From positions 509,983,373 to 510,047,372 of the forward strand of contig NC_081415.1 of NCBI RefSeq assembly GCF_030272615.1: DNA of 64,000 nucleotides, read 5' to 3'. Origin of the DNA: Cryptomeria japonica. Lineage: Eukaryota; Streptophyta; Pinopsida; Cupressales; Cupressaceae. Each line of letters begins with the position of its first letter. Positions within the stretch are counted from its first letter, which is position 1. The notes under the pieces are model-generated. The model worked only from the letters and a program-made list of their open reading frames with translations, was not told the origin of the DNA and made no database searches. Shown piece after piece: positions 49,480 through 61,272 of this stretch. A program made the position numbers and the translations under genes.

Positions 49480-51396
49480 AATTACGCAGCATCATCTTCA
49501 CAAAGTGGCTCCTTCCTGGAGCGACACCTGCGGGGATTGGCAGACTATGGTTAGTAAGAAATAGAAAAGAAGGAACATCATTCAGGTTCTGCAAGGTCAT
49601 TATGATCCCCGTGGGAATTTCTTAATTGATGGGAGTCCTTTCTACCCTAGAAATTCATGGCATGATTCGGTATCAGAACGAAGCAAGCTCAAAAAATCCT
49701 CTGTTGTGAATCTCCCAAAACCTAGCCCGAATAACATTCACCGCCCTCAATGGGTGTTTGAAAATGGGATTTGGGTGGATAAATGTGCCTAATCCTACCT
49801 GATTACCCACCTAAAATCCAATGTTGAGGTTATCAAACCCTTTAATAACAAATCTAGAAAAATTCAAAACAAACCTGGGCCAAACAAAGGTCGAAATATG
49901 GGGTTTCCTCTGGTTTCTAGCTCAAATGTGGTTCCTCTGGGGAAAGATAGGGTTTTTTCATCCAAAATTGCTATCAAGGAACCGGTTTCTCAACCAAAAG
50001 CAAATAATACAGTTGAATTACCCTCAACAATGCTCAATCCAATGTGGAATCTGTATTACAAGCTAAGGCTTCTGGTTAAATCGAACGATATGGATTTCCC
50101 AACTCAGGAAGTAATTGACTGGTGGTATTCATGGTTTCCCCGAGAGGTAAGTATTTCTCATCTTGACAATGATGTTTTGTTCATTTTGTGTAAGAATTTA
50201 GACACTAAGAAAGAAATTCTTTCGAGCAAAGTTAGATTATTTCAGGGGCATTGCTTTTCTCTAGTAAGATTCAGACATGGGTTAATCTGGGCCCTCTCCC
50301 TGTAGAATATCATCTCCCTCAAATTTTAGAAATCATAGGGAAAAAACTAGGCACCTACATTGGTTGTGAAGGTCTTGATAGGGAAGACCAATTCAAACAT
50401 ATCAAACTACTTATAGAATTAAAATCAGATGTTAAATCTTTTGATACAGTAGAAATTCTATCAGGTCAAGGATCTTGGACGATTAATCCATCCCTTTATA
50501 ATGGGGTAATTGATATTTCAGATATTTTAATTAAAGATTTTGGGATTGAAGAGTCCAATCAGATCAAAATGGAACCACAAACATTCCCTGGAATCATTGT
50601 TAATTTCATCAAAATGAAGGTGGTTTCTATCTGGAATCCCATGATGATTTCCTTTCGGTGCCCTTAGCATCCTTTTCTCAGAAATCAAAAAAGAGTCTCC
50701 CTCCTCATTTCGACAACAGGGTATTCACGGGAAATCCTTTAAATAAAACTGTTGTGTTGGGGTTGGAGATGAGTCAAGAACTGGATAAACCTAATTTGGA
50801 AGGAGTTATTCCCTTGCCTTCTACTCAACTACGGTTGGACATTTCTGAGGCTCAAGCAAAAAATATGGTAGATGGCATCAACCAAGATAACACTCTAGGC
50901 CTCCTAGGTGAAGGAGCTCGTAGTCCTAATAGGATTGATGTCATTAAGGATGATCACTTCAATAATAAAGCATAACTTCAAAGTCTGTTAATACGTGCAG
51001 AAGAATTCAAAGCAGATGTGAAAGAGAAGTTGAACTTACTTGAACAACAGTTGGACCTCAGTAAGACTATGGATAATGACCAGGTGATGAATGACCTAGA
51101 CCCTACATTTGGGATGGGTTTCCCTTTCAATCAATTCACTAACATAAATAACGATGATGCAACTCCTCTGGGAGTCAGTCCCCTAGAGCCAAGGGCAAAG
51201 TATTAAGTGAGGTCAAGCTGGGGTTAGGTCCTTGTTTGGGAAAGAAACTAAATATGATTGTGGTTTCATCCCAAAGAAGAAAGGAAGGAAATCCATAGCT
51301 AAGCTTAGAAATATGGAAGGGAAAGCCTTTAGAAAGTTAAAAATTACATCAATCATGAATGCAGGGAAGGGGAAGTTCCTTCCCACACAGCCATGA
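49480..51396 (+). pseudogene. LINE ORF1 (DUF4283-type nucleic-acid-binding protein)
   Basis: Plant L1 ORF1 proteins bind the element RNA. Coding resemblance starts near 49480 and is open from 49565 (VLQGHYDPRGNFLIDGSPFY, PQWVFENGIWVDKCA). The DUF4283 region is at 50090-50400: DVLFILCKNLDTKKEILSSK, then, after a frameshift near 50275, TWVNLGPLPVEYHLPQILEI and IGKKLGTYIG, where the usual motif is a Trp-Val-x-Leu block followed by a Leu-Gly-Thr block. It continues through frameshifts to a Lys-rich tail (CGFIPKKKGRKSIAKLRNME) and stops TGA at 51394-51396. This stop overlaps the ORF2 start codon (ATGA). Confidence 0.75.
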
Positions 51397-54300
51397 AGAT
51401 CTTAACATGGAATGTTAGGGGCCTAAACGCCCCTAACAAGCAACACATTCTAAGGCGTTGCATTTTTGCTTCAAAAATAGATCTAGCTTTAATCCAGGAA
51501 ACAAAACTTAGTCAATCGGAAATTGGTATCTTCGAAAAGAAATTGGGTCTTCTAGAACTGGATGCTATACCTGAGTTGGGAGCCTCTGGGGGCTTGCGAA
51601 TTATATGGGATCCTAGACAAATCATAGTCAATTTCATAGCCAGTAATAAGAATTGGATGGTTGTTGTTGTCAAACTTTTGAGCTGCAATTTAAACTTTAT
51701 ACTTTTTCATGTCTACAGTCCTATTTTGACACATGAGAAAGAAATATTGTGGAATGAAATAGGAACAATATTAACTTCCCACCCGGAGTGGAATTTCTTT
51801 CTAGGAGGATATTTTAATGCTATCTCTGATCTCTCGGAAAAAAAAGGTGGCATAAGAAGAGAACATCAAATTTTAGTAGATTTCAGAGAATGGATTAATA
51901 ATCACAATATGGTAGATATAAAAATAGACAATGGCATCTTTACTTGGAATAATAGAAGGCAAGGCTTCAGCAACATAGTAGAAAGATTGGATAGGTTTCT
52001 ATTTAGAGGTGATATTTTAACCTTCAACTATATTTTTAAGGCCTCAATTCTCCTCATCTCGGGCTCTGATCACTTTCTAGTGCAACTAAACATTGAGGAA
52101 AATGTTAAGCCTAAGAGGTGCCCCTTCAAATTTGAAAAAATGTGGATGAAGGATGAGTCTCTGATGGAAAACATTGGATCATGGTGGAAAGAAGTAGAAG
52201 TAACGGGATCAAAATTATATTGTTTTGTTACCAAAATGAAATATGTTAAGAGCAAATGTATTAATTGGAATAGGGACAAGTTTGGAGATATCATTTATAT
52301 TAAAAGGGATATAGAAACAACTCTAGCACAACTTAATGATAAATTTATCAGGGAAGGCATGGACCAAAACAATTTCTTGCTAGAAAAAGAGCTTCTCCGT
52401 AGACAGGAAGAAATTTTGTGAAAGGAAGAATGCTATTGGAGACAAAAATCTAGGGTGACTTAGATCTCAGAAGGAGACCAAAATACAAAGTTTTTTCATG
52501 CTACTACAAAAAGTAGGAATAGAATTAATAGATTAACCCATATTAGAAGTGAGGTTGGGGTTGTATTAGATGACCCTAAAAGTATAGCAGTTGAGGTGCT
52601 CTCCTTCTTCCATAACTTACTAAGCAAAGAACCTATCTTGGATTTGACAACGCAAACTAATTTGATCAACAATATTCCCAAAATCATTAATGACAATCAA
52701 AATTTACTTCTTAACCGAAAGTTTACCAAGTCGGAGATAGAAGAGGCCCTGTCCCAATTTCACCCTAACAAGGCGCCTGGTCCGGACGGTTTCCCAACAT
52801 GTTTCTTCCAAAAGTGTTGGCATATTATAGGTGATGAATTAGTGGATGCTTTGGAAGGTGCAAGGCGGTTTGGAAGATTTCTTAAAGAGATAAACCACAC
52901 TTTTTAGCCCTTATCCCCAAAAAGGAGACAGTGGTTAGTATGAGCGATTTTAGACCTATTTCACTGTGTAACACCATCTACAAAATCTTTTCGAAAGTTC
53001 TAGCCAACTAACTAAAATCAGTTCTTTCAAGCATCATCTCTGAAGAACAAACGGGTTTTGTACTAAGTAGGTCTATTTTTTATGGAGTCATCATTGCATA
53101 GGAGGCAATCCACTCTATTCAAAATAATCATCAAATTAGACATTAAGAAAGCATACGATATGGTAAATTGGAGGTTTCTCTGCAAATGCCTAGAAGCTTT
53201 TGGTTTTAGAAAAGTCTGGATCAATTTAATCTTTGAATGCATATCAACACCCAAGGTGTCAGTCCTGGTCAATGGGCAACCAGAAGGCTTCTTTGATATG
53301 TCAAGAGGATTGAGACAAGGAGATCCATTATCTCCCTTCCTCTACATCAGAATGGTTGAAGCTTTAGGTAGGACCATTTAGAAAGCTCATGAATTGAGCA
53401 ATATTGTTGGAATCAAAATTTCCAGTAGTATTCCTCCTATCCTAGATTGGTTTTCCAGAGCCTCAGGTCAAAAGGTTAATAACGATAAATCAAACTTGTA
53501 TTTTTTTTAATACAGAGGAGAAGCTATCCAGAGATATTGTCAGTATTTTAGGCTTTCAGATCGGGACAGAGGGCTCCCTTGTAAATATCTAGGCCTACCA
53601 GTGGACAGAGGGCTTAGGTCATCCAATCTGTGGGGGCATATTCTGACCAAGCTAGACCAAAAACTTCAAAGCTGGAAAGGTAAATGGTTGTTAGCAGCTG
53701 GTAGAGTAATAATGTTGATTTTTGTTCTCTATGCTCTTCCCCAATACCAAATGACCTATTTTCCTTTGCAAAAAGGAGTGAAAAATAATCTGGAACAAAA
53801 ACTTAGAACCTTCTTCTGGCAAGGACTAGTAGACAAGAAGAAATTCGCACTAATAGCTTGGGAGAAACTCGCAGACCCAAGGATCGGAGTGGTATAGGAC
53901 TAAGGGACCAGGAGCTACAAAATAAGGCTCTAGGGGCCAAGCTAGTATGAAAAATCTACTAGGAACCAGACAGAAGATGGGTGAAAGTTTTAGCTAGTAA
54001 ATAATTAGATTCTTCTGACCCAACTAGCATCTTTAGAACAATTAATCCCCCACATGGTTCTAGAATTTGGAATTTTTTGCTTAACTGTAGGTATGTTCTC
54101 ACTCATGATCTATCTTGGAATGTAGGGTCTGGGCATAAAGCACTATGTTGGGAAGATTCATGGGGGGGATACCCACCAATTCATGCAATCCTTAATGATC
54201 AAATTTTTAAAAATAGGTTGGTAGACAGAATTGGTAATATTGTGGTTGATTATATCATCACTCGTCCAATCAACCCAGCCTTGGGTTGGAGATCGAAATC

Positions 54301-55509
54301 ATCTGAGGACTTGGGCTTATCTCTTGAGGAGGGTTAAAAACTTGCAGAGATTCTCGCACAAATAAAATTAACAATTACCAATATAGATGATTGTCTTATA
54401 TGGTCCAACTCTCCTACTGGAGAATACAGGGTCAAGAAAGGATATAATTCCCTCTACAATAAGATTTACCCCTCTAAAACAAAACTACCTATTACTCTAT
54501 GTTGGGACAAACTGTGTCTCCCAAAAGAAGGTCTTTTTTATGATCAGCAATACAGAAGAGGATTTTGACATCAGGCTGGTTTAAGAAGCTAGGTTATGCA
54601 GGGCCTAGTAGATGCCCCCTGTGTCTTAGCAATGAAGAAATTGTGGACCGTCTGCTCCTAAGTTGCAATTATTCTACTATATGTTGGAGACAATTAATTA
54701 ATAAATTAAACTGGATCACTAACCTTCCAAACCATTTGATGGATATTATGTTGTGTTGCCCATCCCATTTAAAATCTAGTCTTTATGGGCTACTCTGGAT
54801 TATTTCACCATCAATCCTCTTATGGGAAATATGGAAGGAAAGGAATAGAAGGATTTTTAAAGACAAGGCATTGCCCCATGATCAACTATGGAATAAAATA
54901 TAAGAATCTATCATAGAAGTAGCTAACAACATATTGAAAAATTGTCATAGCAATAATCTTCCCTTTACTACAAGGGATGACCACCTTAGAAAGTGTTGGA
55001 ATGGACTTACAATTCCCCCCTTCTATGGCCTTGGGGGAGATAGATCTTCGGTTTTAAGGAAAGAATGCAAATGGTCCAGACCAAGTAAAGGTTGGTTCAA
55101 GCTAAACTTTGACGGTGCCTCTAGAGGCAACCCTAGCATTGCAGGAATAGGTGGAGTGATCCATATCTAGGATGGATCAATAGTGGCATAGTTTTCCAAA
55201 CCCATAGGCTGGGATACAAACAATGAGGTAGAGCTAGAATCTCTTATCTTTGGACTCCTCTTATGCAAGGACTTAAACATTAGAAAATTGGAGATAGAAG
55301 GAGATTCGGCTATCACCATTAATGCAATTAGGACAAGCAAAACTCCAAATTGGTGATTAAACAACCTAGTGTCTAGAGCCACAGTGTTGCTCAAATACTT
55401 TAAAAACACTACAATCAATCACATTTATAGGGAAGGAAATATGGTTGCGGACTCCTTAGCGAACCAAGGTGTTGATGGTGTTTGGGAAGAAAAAATTGGG
55501 ATTGGTTGA
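51393..55509 (+). pseudogene. LINE ORF2: endonuclease, reverse transcriptase, RNase H
   Basis: Starts MKILTWNVRGLNAP. The APE-type endonuclease (51393-52110) has TWNVRG, LIQETKL, a GGYFNAIS block where the usual GDFN Asp is Tyr, ERLDRFL and SDHFLVQL. The RT shows NKAPGPDGFP (about 52770), [26 protein letters not shown] and GLRQGDPLSPFL. The FADD/YADD motif is absent: the text passes from KISSSIP directly to PILDWFSRASGQKVNNDKSN, so about 40 codons are deleted near 53435. LPCKYLGLPVDRG, the zf-RVT region (GPSRCPLCLSNEEIVDRLLL) and a C-terminal RNase H (LNFDGASRGNPSIAGIGGVI, EGDSA, GNMVADSLA) follow. Many stops and frameshifts; dead. Confidence 0.9.
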
Positions 55510-55964
55510 GATGTCCCTTTACCTTATATATATACACATACTTATCTTATATGGATTGATATTTTTCTTATGGTTCCTTCTGCTCTGCTTTGTTTAGATC
55601 CTCTTTTTCGACGGCATTTATAGAGGCATTGATTAGACTTCCCTCTTGTCTTGCGTGCTAGCTATTTTAGTATGTTATCAGTACATAGAGATTTAAAATA
55701 TCGTCATCGGTATTAATTACCTTGATCTCGGAGATCGTTTCTCAGCATTTTCTATGCATTGTGACCCTTTATTCTTCCCTCACTAACACTCTTAAGCGAT
55801 TTAGTAGGTCCTTTTTTTTAAGTTAGCAAAGCTATCATTTACGACGGATTTCTATGCACAATTACTAAAGTAGTGGCTTCCCATCTTCTTCTTTATAAAG
55901 TAGTCAGGTCCTTCAGTGTAAATTGGGTTGTTTGTTGTCCTGAGTGAGTTGAGTTGAGTTCAAT
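55510..55964. other. Spacer between LINE ORF2 and the downstream ORF
   Basis: Stops in all frames, T-rich, with a TATATATATACACATA run near 55530. Ends in GAGTTGAGTTGAGTTCAAT, a short GAGTT repeat just before the next start codon. Confidence 0.5.
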
Positions 55965-56621
55965 ATGGACACACTGTTGAGACTAGTAGGGCTTAAGAGA
56001 CAAATGGCATTTACAGGGGAAGTCAAAGAGGATAGATTGAAAGGTATTCTTGTCTTTCCTAATGTCCTGGTTATTCGGGCGGTTAAGAAAACATTAGGGG
56101 AAGAATATATTAAGAATGATGACCGAACCAGGGCCAATTCTGACATAGTTGTGATGTTTCTTACGGTGGTCATGCACTTTGAGAAGGATAGGGAGGTGGT
56201 TATGAAATTATGCCGAAGTGTTTTCAAGAAGGACTTGTTGGGCAAATTGGATAGGGTTGTCATCAATGTGGATGAGGATTTAGTTGTCCCTAAGCCAAGA
56301 CACTATGATAGGTTCATGTGGAAGAACAAACCTGTGCCAATATTTCCAATCTTAAAAATAAAAGATGAGGCTATCTTTGCGGCTTATAATCCGATAAGGC
56401 AGTGTAATTTCTTCTTCCTTATGTGGCTTCTGCATGTTAAAAAATCGACTTGTAATAAATGGCTTGCTAACTATTTGGAGGCGGAAGGCATTGAAGTAGT
56501 GCTTGGGGACGTAGAGATTCTCTCTGCTTCTACACCCAGCCTAGGAGAATCCTCTATTAGTCCAGGACCGTCGACAAGCAAGGCTCGAATGAAAAGGAGT
56601 TGGGCTTCTCCTGAGTCCTAG
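55965..56621 (+). CDS. Unknown 218-residue protein downstream of the LINE ORF2
   Basis: Intact ORF from ATG 55965 to TAG 56619-56621. The product is mixed alpha/beta in appearance, about 40% charged or polar: MDTLLRLVGLKRQMAFTGEV, then a basic/hydrophobic middle (FLTVVMHFEKDREVVMKLCR), CNFFFLMWLLHVKKSTCNKW and a Ser/Pro/Lys-rich tail ending SKARMKRSWASPES. No signal peptide and no catalytic motif that I recognise. The start context (AATATGG) is weak. It sits between a dead LINE ORF2 and an L1-like 3' tail, so it may be a third LINE ORF, a captured gene fragment, or part of a separate retrocopy. Its openness contrasts with the heavy decay of ORF1 and ORF2. Confidence 0.5.
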   Translation: MDTLLRLVGLKRQMAFTGEVKEDRLKGILVFPNVLVIRAVKKTLGEEYIKNDDRTRANSDIVVMFLTVVMHFEKDREVVMKLCRSVFKKDLLGKLDRVVINVDEDLVVPKPRHYDRFMWKNKPVPIFPILKIKDEAIFAAYNPIRQCNFFFLMWLLHVKKSTCNKWLANYLEAEGIEVVLGDVEILSASTPSLGESSISPGPSTSKARMKRSWASPES

Positions 56622-57888
56622 GACTTGCTTTCTTTCTTCAAGGTAGCTTTTTAATTCTCTTTTGGTTTACTCTAAACTATATCATCTCTCTTGGCTTCGA
56701 TAGGGCAACTTTGATACCTAATGACATATTTTGCTTTAAGTTCTGATGAAGGCAATATAGACATATGGGTTGTTTTTTATAATGTTATCTTAAGCTTAGC
56801 AGTTTTGGCTAGTTTGTTTATTTCTTAGCTTTATGTTCCTTCCGTCTCAAATTTAATTGCAAGCCTTCTCTGAATTGGATGCATTTTCAGAGTTATGCAT
56901 ATATATATGGGTGTATATATTGATACAGTTGGTATGGCCTTTGGGTTACTCATTCTTTAAGCGAACGGTTTTGTGAATATATATATATATATATATAATC
57001 ATGTTCATTCATCGGTTTGGCACTTTCTCTGGCTCTTGTTCCCCTGTTTGCTTGTCCAATCTTCGTCCTTGCTTATGCTCAGAGATTTTCTCTTTCTTTT
57101 TTCTTTTTCTTATATATATAGTTATGCATTTGGTTATAGATCCTTTTTTCCCTTTGTAGGCAGTTGCAGGTTTGGTTTTCGCTTTCTTTGTCAGTTTTAC
57201 CTTGGCTAAGATTCTTAAATTAGTCTACGGCTGTCACGGCCCTAGACTGGGATATGCTTTGTTTACTTAGATTCAACAGCTAAATCTTTCTTTGGGTCTT
57301 TCTTTACCTCAATTACTCTTCTATATGTCGGTAAGATTTCGTCAAGTTGGCTCGAGAGTATGATGATCTTTTTTGGGGAATCTTTTGGTGCGTTTTCACA
57401 TTGGAAAGCTATGGAAATGTTTCTATTTAGATAAAACGAGGTAATTTAAAAAATCTGGCTACAGTTGCATTTACTTCCTGATTGAGAATAGTCTAACAGT
57501 ATGCAGGAAGAATGTGTATTTTGTTTTGGCAATCTAATTTTGCAGGATTCGGGTGGAGGTATTCGACATGTTTTATTCAAAACTGCTCCATCCCAACATG
57601 ATCAAAATATGGCATAATTGCAATCAAATTTTGCAACCATCATCGTTGGAATTAGTATGATGTATTTGACAGGAATTATCATATGTAATGTTATGGAATG
57701 GCATTTGGCCACTTATTGTATTTATCTGACTATTTCCAAGAAATGTTTTTTCCTTGGGGCAAGACCGGAAGTTTTCTTCGCCCAATTCTTTCCTACTGGT
57801 GCCCACACTGAATCGGGTTGTAAACTTTATGTAATTTCATTCAATTAATATAATGATTCGGCCAAAGGCCCGTTATCTATTAAAAAAC
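56622..57888 (+). other. LINE 3' region and A-rich tail
   Basis: Non-coding, T-rich, with (TA)n at about 56976-56996 and a shorter TATATATA at 57112. Ends with CAATTAATATAATGATTCGG, CCAAAGGCCCGTTATC and an A-rich tail, typical of plant L1 3' ends. A small ORF at 57618-57848 is not convincing. Confidence 0.6.
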
Positions 57889-58905
57889 AATCATTTAAAA
57901 CTGTTTTGATATCACATTTATGTAAGCTAATTTAAATTTTAAAAAATTGAACTTATCACAAAAAAAATTTAAAAAAAAAAAATAATTTATTTCAAAGTTT
58001 TAAAATAGTTTAAAGGAATCTCTAGAAAGTATGGCAGATCATGTATCTTTTTAAGACGGCATCGATGTAGTTACTGATTTGTGTTTTAAGGTTATCATAA
58101 AAGAGTGGATGTTCAATAATTAAGGAGAGTAGATCATTGCCTACTATTTTTAATCTCTCCACTATATTTGAAAAAAAATTGCTTCGGTACGGTTATCAAT
58201 TCACTAGCTATATTTATGAATGCTTTTAAAATTTAGTATTCAATAACGAAGTCTATTGTACGTGGCTTGCTATCTTTGTTGAATCGCACACACCGAATTA
58301 ATTGTTTTATGATTATTTCTCATCTTCATACCAGCTACCAATCTTCTGATTTGACCTTTCTGTATTAAATGAATTAAAATATGTAAAATTGAACTTTAAA
58401 CTTATTTTAAAAAATAATATTTTAAATTATTTAAAATAAAAATTAATATAGACATTATAATTTTTGTTCAAAAATTTCAATTCTGTTGAAAAATTGATTA
58501 GACAAATGAAAAAAGAGAATTCAATGAAACTGAAAAATCATTCAGATTGATAAAAAAAATTACATTGCAAAAAAATTTAAAAAAATCATTGACCTGCATT
58601 TTAATCGATTTAATCTAGAAAACTCACATTAAAAATGATGATTAAATCTTTAAAAAATGCATAACTCATTCCTTCACCAAACGTCCACCCTCAAAACCCT
58701 AAAAATGTGGCAAAAAAACTACTAATGTTTTTTCGTGGAATGTTTTCCACCATTGTCTATGCATGAATAATTTAAAGGGAAGTAGTAAACAAGTCACGGG
58801 AGGTGAGAGCTACAGGGGGTAGATGATTTAAGTTTATTAAATTGTCTCATTTGTGGGTTATAGACATGCATGGTTGTGTAAAATGGCTTCTCAGTTAGGG
58901 CCAAC
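57889..58905. other. AT-rich intergenic DNA, no gene recognised
   Basis: Poly-A and poly-T tracts and stops in every frame. No motif found. Confidence 0.5.
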
Positions 58906-59106
58906 CTTAAATCACACACACTAAGCAACATATTAAGTTAAGAGGATGTTAGTCAACTTTGAGTGTTAACACGTTTAAGCCTAGAAGTGTATTCTTAGTG
59001 TGACAACATACATTAAGCAACATTGTAAACCTAGAAAATGTCAATCAACTATGAGTATTTGAAACTTTTAAGCCCGGAAGTATAAGCTTAATGTGTGTGA
59101 TTTAAG
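58906..59106. mobile_element. MITE-like element with 21-bp terminal inverted repeats
   Basis: The left end CTTAAATCACACACACTAAG (58906-58925, plus C) is the reverse complement, with one mismatch in 21, of the right end at 59086-59106. The 201-bp element is made of two diverged direct halves (AAGCAACAT, a GTCAA-AACT block, TTTAAGCC-GAAGT, then TTAGTGTG or TTAATGTG). No coding capacity. Size and long inverted repeats fit a miniature DNA transposon; the superfamily is undecided, although TTAA next to the ends would allow a TTA-type target. Confidence 0.7.
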
Positions 59107-59547
59107 ATGTTTCGTCAGTTAGCAATTAATGGGTTACTACTCTTTATTTGTTGAGGTTTTAATGAAATGTTTGGAGAGCAAGCTTAGGAATTAAGCGACT
59201 TCAAACATAAATTTTCCTTGAATGGTTCAATGCATAGTTTCTTTTTCATGGTGGACAGTTTCTTTTGAAACTACTTCAAACTGATTTAAGTAGTGATAAC
59301 TTTAAAAACTCTCAAAAAATATATATAAATATCTAGTGAATCTTTTATTTTTTTAAAAAATTATTAATTTCTATTGGTGAATCTTTTACTTTTTTTTAAT
59401 ATATAAATTTTATTCATGAATTTTTTAAAATCATTTGAAATTTGTATAGAATCTTGAGGAATCTTAACAAAAAGTAGGAAAATATATTAATTACCATGGG
59501 GAATCCTTCCTTCTTCTTTTTTTAAAAAACTTCCTATGGAAAAGTAA

Positions 59548-59935
59548 GGGTTTGAGAGTAGCATTGATTGACTAGTTTAAGTCCTAAGGTGTAGTGTTGA
59601 TTGACTAGTTTAAGCCTTAAGGTGTAGTGCTCATGTCTATAATTCTTTAATTCTTTAATATTTTAAATCAAACATTAATTATTTTAAATTGACCTTAAAA
59701 TATTTTTCTTCGTCGTTGATTTTATTTATGATCTAACATTTGGGTTCTATTTTGGGCCTCATGGACATTGGAGTTCTATAGGTACATTTTGACCCGTGAA
59801 ATTTAACCCCAACTATTAGATTATAAATCTTCAATGACCCAAATACCATTTTAGGTTCAATGGATATTAGAGCTCCATGAGAACATTTTAACCTAGGGAA
59901 TACAATCCTATCTATTAGATTATAAATTAAATTAA
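59548..59935 (+). repeat. Two local tandem duplications
   Basis: First, GATTGACTAGTTTAAG, CCTAAGGTGTAGTG and its near copy lie head to tail at about 59563-59628. Second, a unit of about 105-115 bp occurs twice at about 59715-59935; both copies carry a CAATGGA/CATGGACATT block, GAGTTCTATAGGTACATTTT or GAGCTCCATGAGAACATTTT, and CTATTAGATTATAAAT. Non-coding. Confidence 0.65.
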
Positions 59936-61247
59936 TGGTGGTGATTAAAAATAAGCGATATGACCCTAAAGTAACTAATAATTATATAATATTATTGGCA
60001 AATTAATTTCATTTTCTATTATAACTTATAATATTTAGGTGAATCTAATCTAATTTGGTATCGAATATTGTGGCAACTAAATGTTTTGACATTTTAAATA
60101 CGACTCAAATAAAATTTTGTTAAAATGTGGTGATTTAGGTTGCCTTATAGCTTATATTATTAGCCAATTTTGAAATTCCCAATTTCAATTATTAGTCGAT
60201 TGGCAAATATGAGTGATTAAAAAAATCATTAGATTTAAGTATTAAGTTTGCATATCTAATTGGCAATAGTTCATATTGGTTTTGCATGTTAAAATTACAT
60301 GCACCTGAAAACAATTGCACTCAAGCCTAAAAAAATAATTTGTAGCTTATGAAGATATTGGTGTTTAAGTTCACAATTCATATTGAAAATTTGAATTCAA
60401 GCATTTGTGTCATGTTGATATTTTCTAATTGGTTGCAAAGAATTTCTTATATAATGTAATCAACTTGCATTTTTTAAATGAAGAAATGGACCATCCATTG
60501 GGCATCATTTCCTTAAAGAAAAAATATGTTTACTGGATACAAAAATCTTTGTCAATGTCTAATGCTATAGCTAAATAAATAACCGCTAGAATAACTATTA
60601 TCACCAAAGTTTGCACCCTTTGCTAAGCTATCAACTTAGAAACCTTGTGACAAATGGGAACATTCTCAAGCTATGGGTAACCTACAATGAGAATGGACCT
60701 CTGGAGAAGGTCGGCTTCCTCTTGATACTTCACTTAAAAACTACTTAAAACTATTTTTTTGCAAAGGAAAGGGTAAGAAGGAGAACATGAAATTGAAACT
60801 CTAAACCTAAGGTGGTGCACCAAAAATGATGACTTAAAACTTGCACAACTGGATGATGCACAATTTAACTAGTAACATAAATTTCTCATGCACAACTTAG
60901 AGACACATAATTTTTACATCAACAATTTATAAGAAGGCTAAAAAAAAGAATCTTAGTAGGAGAAAGATGCTTTCTCACAACTTGAGACTAATTTTATCAC
61001 CGGCACAACCTATAACTTGCAAATATGTATGTATTTCTGCATAAAGGTACTAATATGGTGCACACTTACAAGGACAAGATACTTCACATGAAATTGCATC
61101 AACCACCAAGCACACGATATTAGAAAAATGAGAAGGCATAAACTACTTATTACTAGTAAAAAGGTGTTACAATGTTGCATAAATCTCTGAAAAATTTGAG
61201 TTACAAACTTATCACTTCTACCAAAAGAACTCTGAAAAGTTACAAAT
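59936..61247. other. AT-rich intergenic DNA, no gene recognised
   Basis: About 1.3 kb without recognisable coding or structural features. Confidence 0.5.
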
Positions 61248-61272
61248 GTTGGCATTACAATAGAAAGGAGAT

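Larger units (their letters stand above)
49440..57888 (+). mobile_element. L1-type LINE, degenerate
   Basis: Non-LTR retrotransposon with ORF1, then ORF2 (endonuclease, RT, zinc-finger region, RNase H), a further ORF and a 3' end. The last bases read TTCGGCCAAAGGCCCGTTATC followed by TATTAAAAAAC; a GGCC...GGCC hairpin-like block before an A-rich tail is characteristic of plant L1 ends. The left limit is approximate (first ORF1-like coding seen from about 49480). No target duplication could be assigned. Inclusion of 55510-57888 in the element rests on the tail and is less certain than the ORF1-ORF2 part. Confidence 0.8.
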
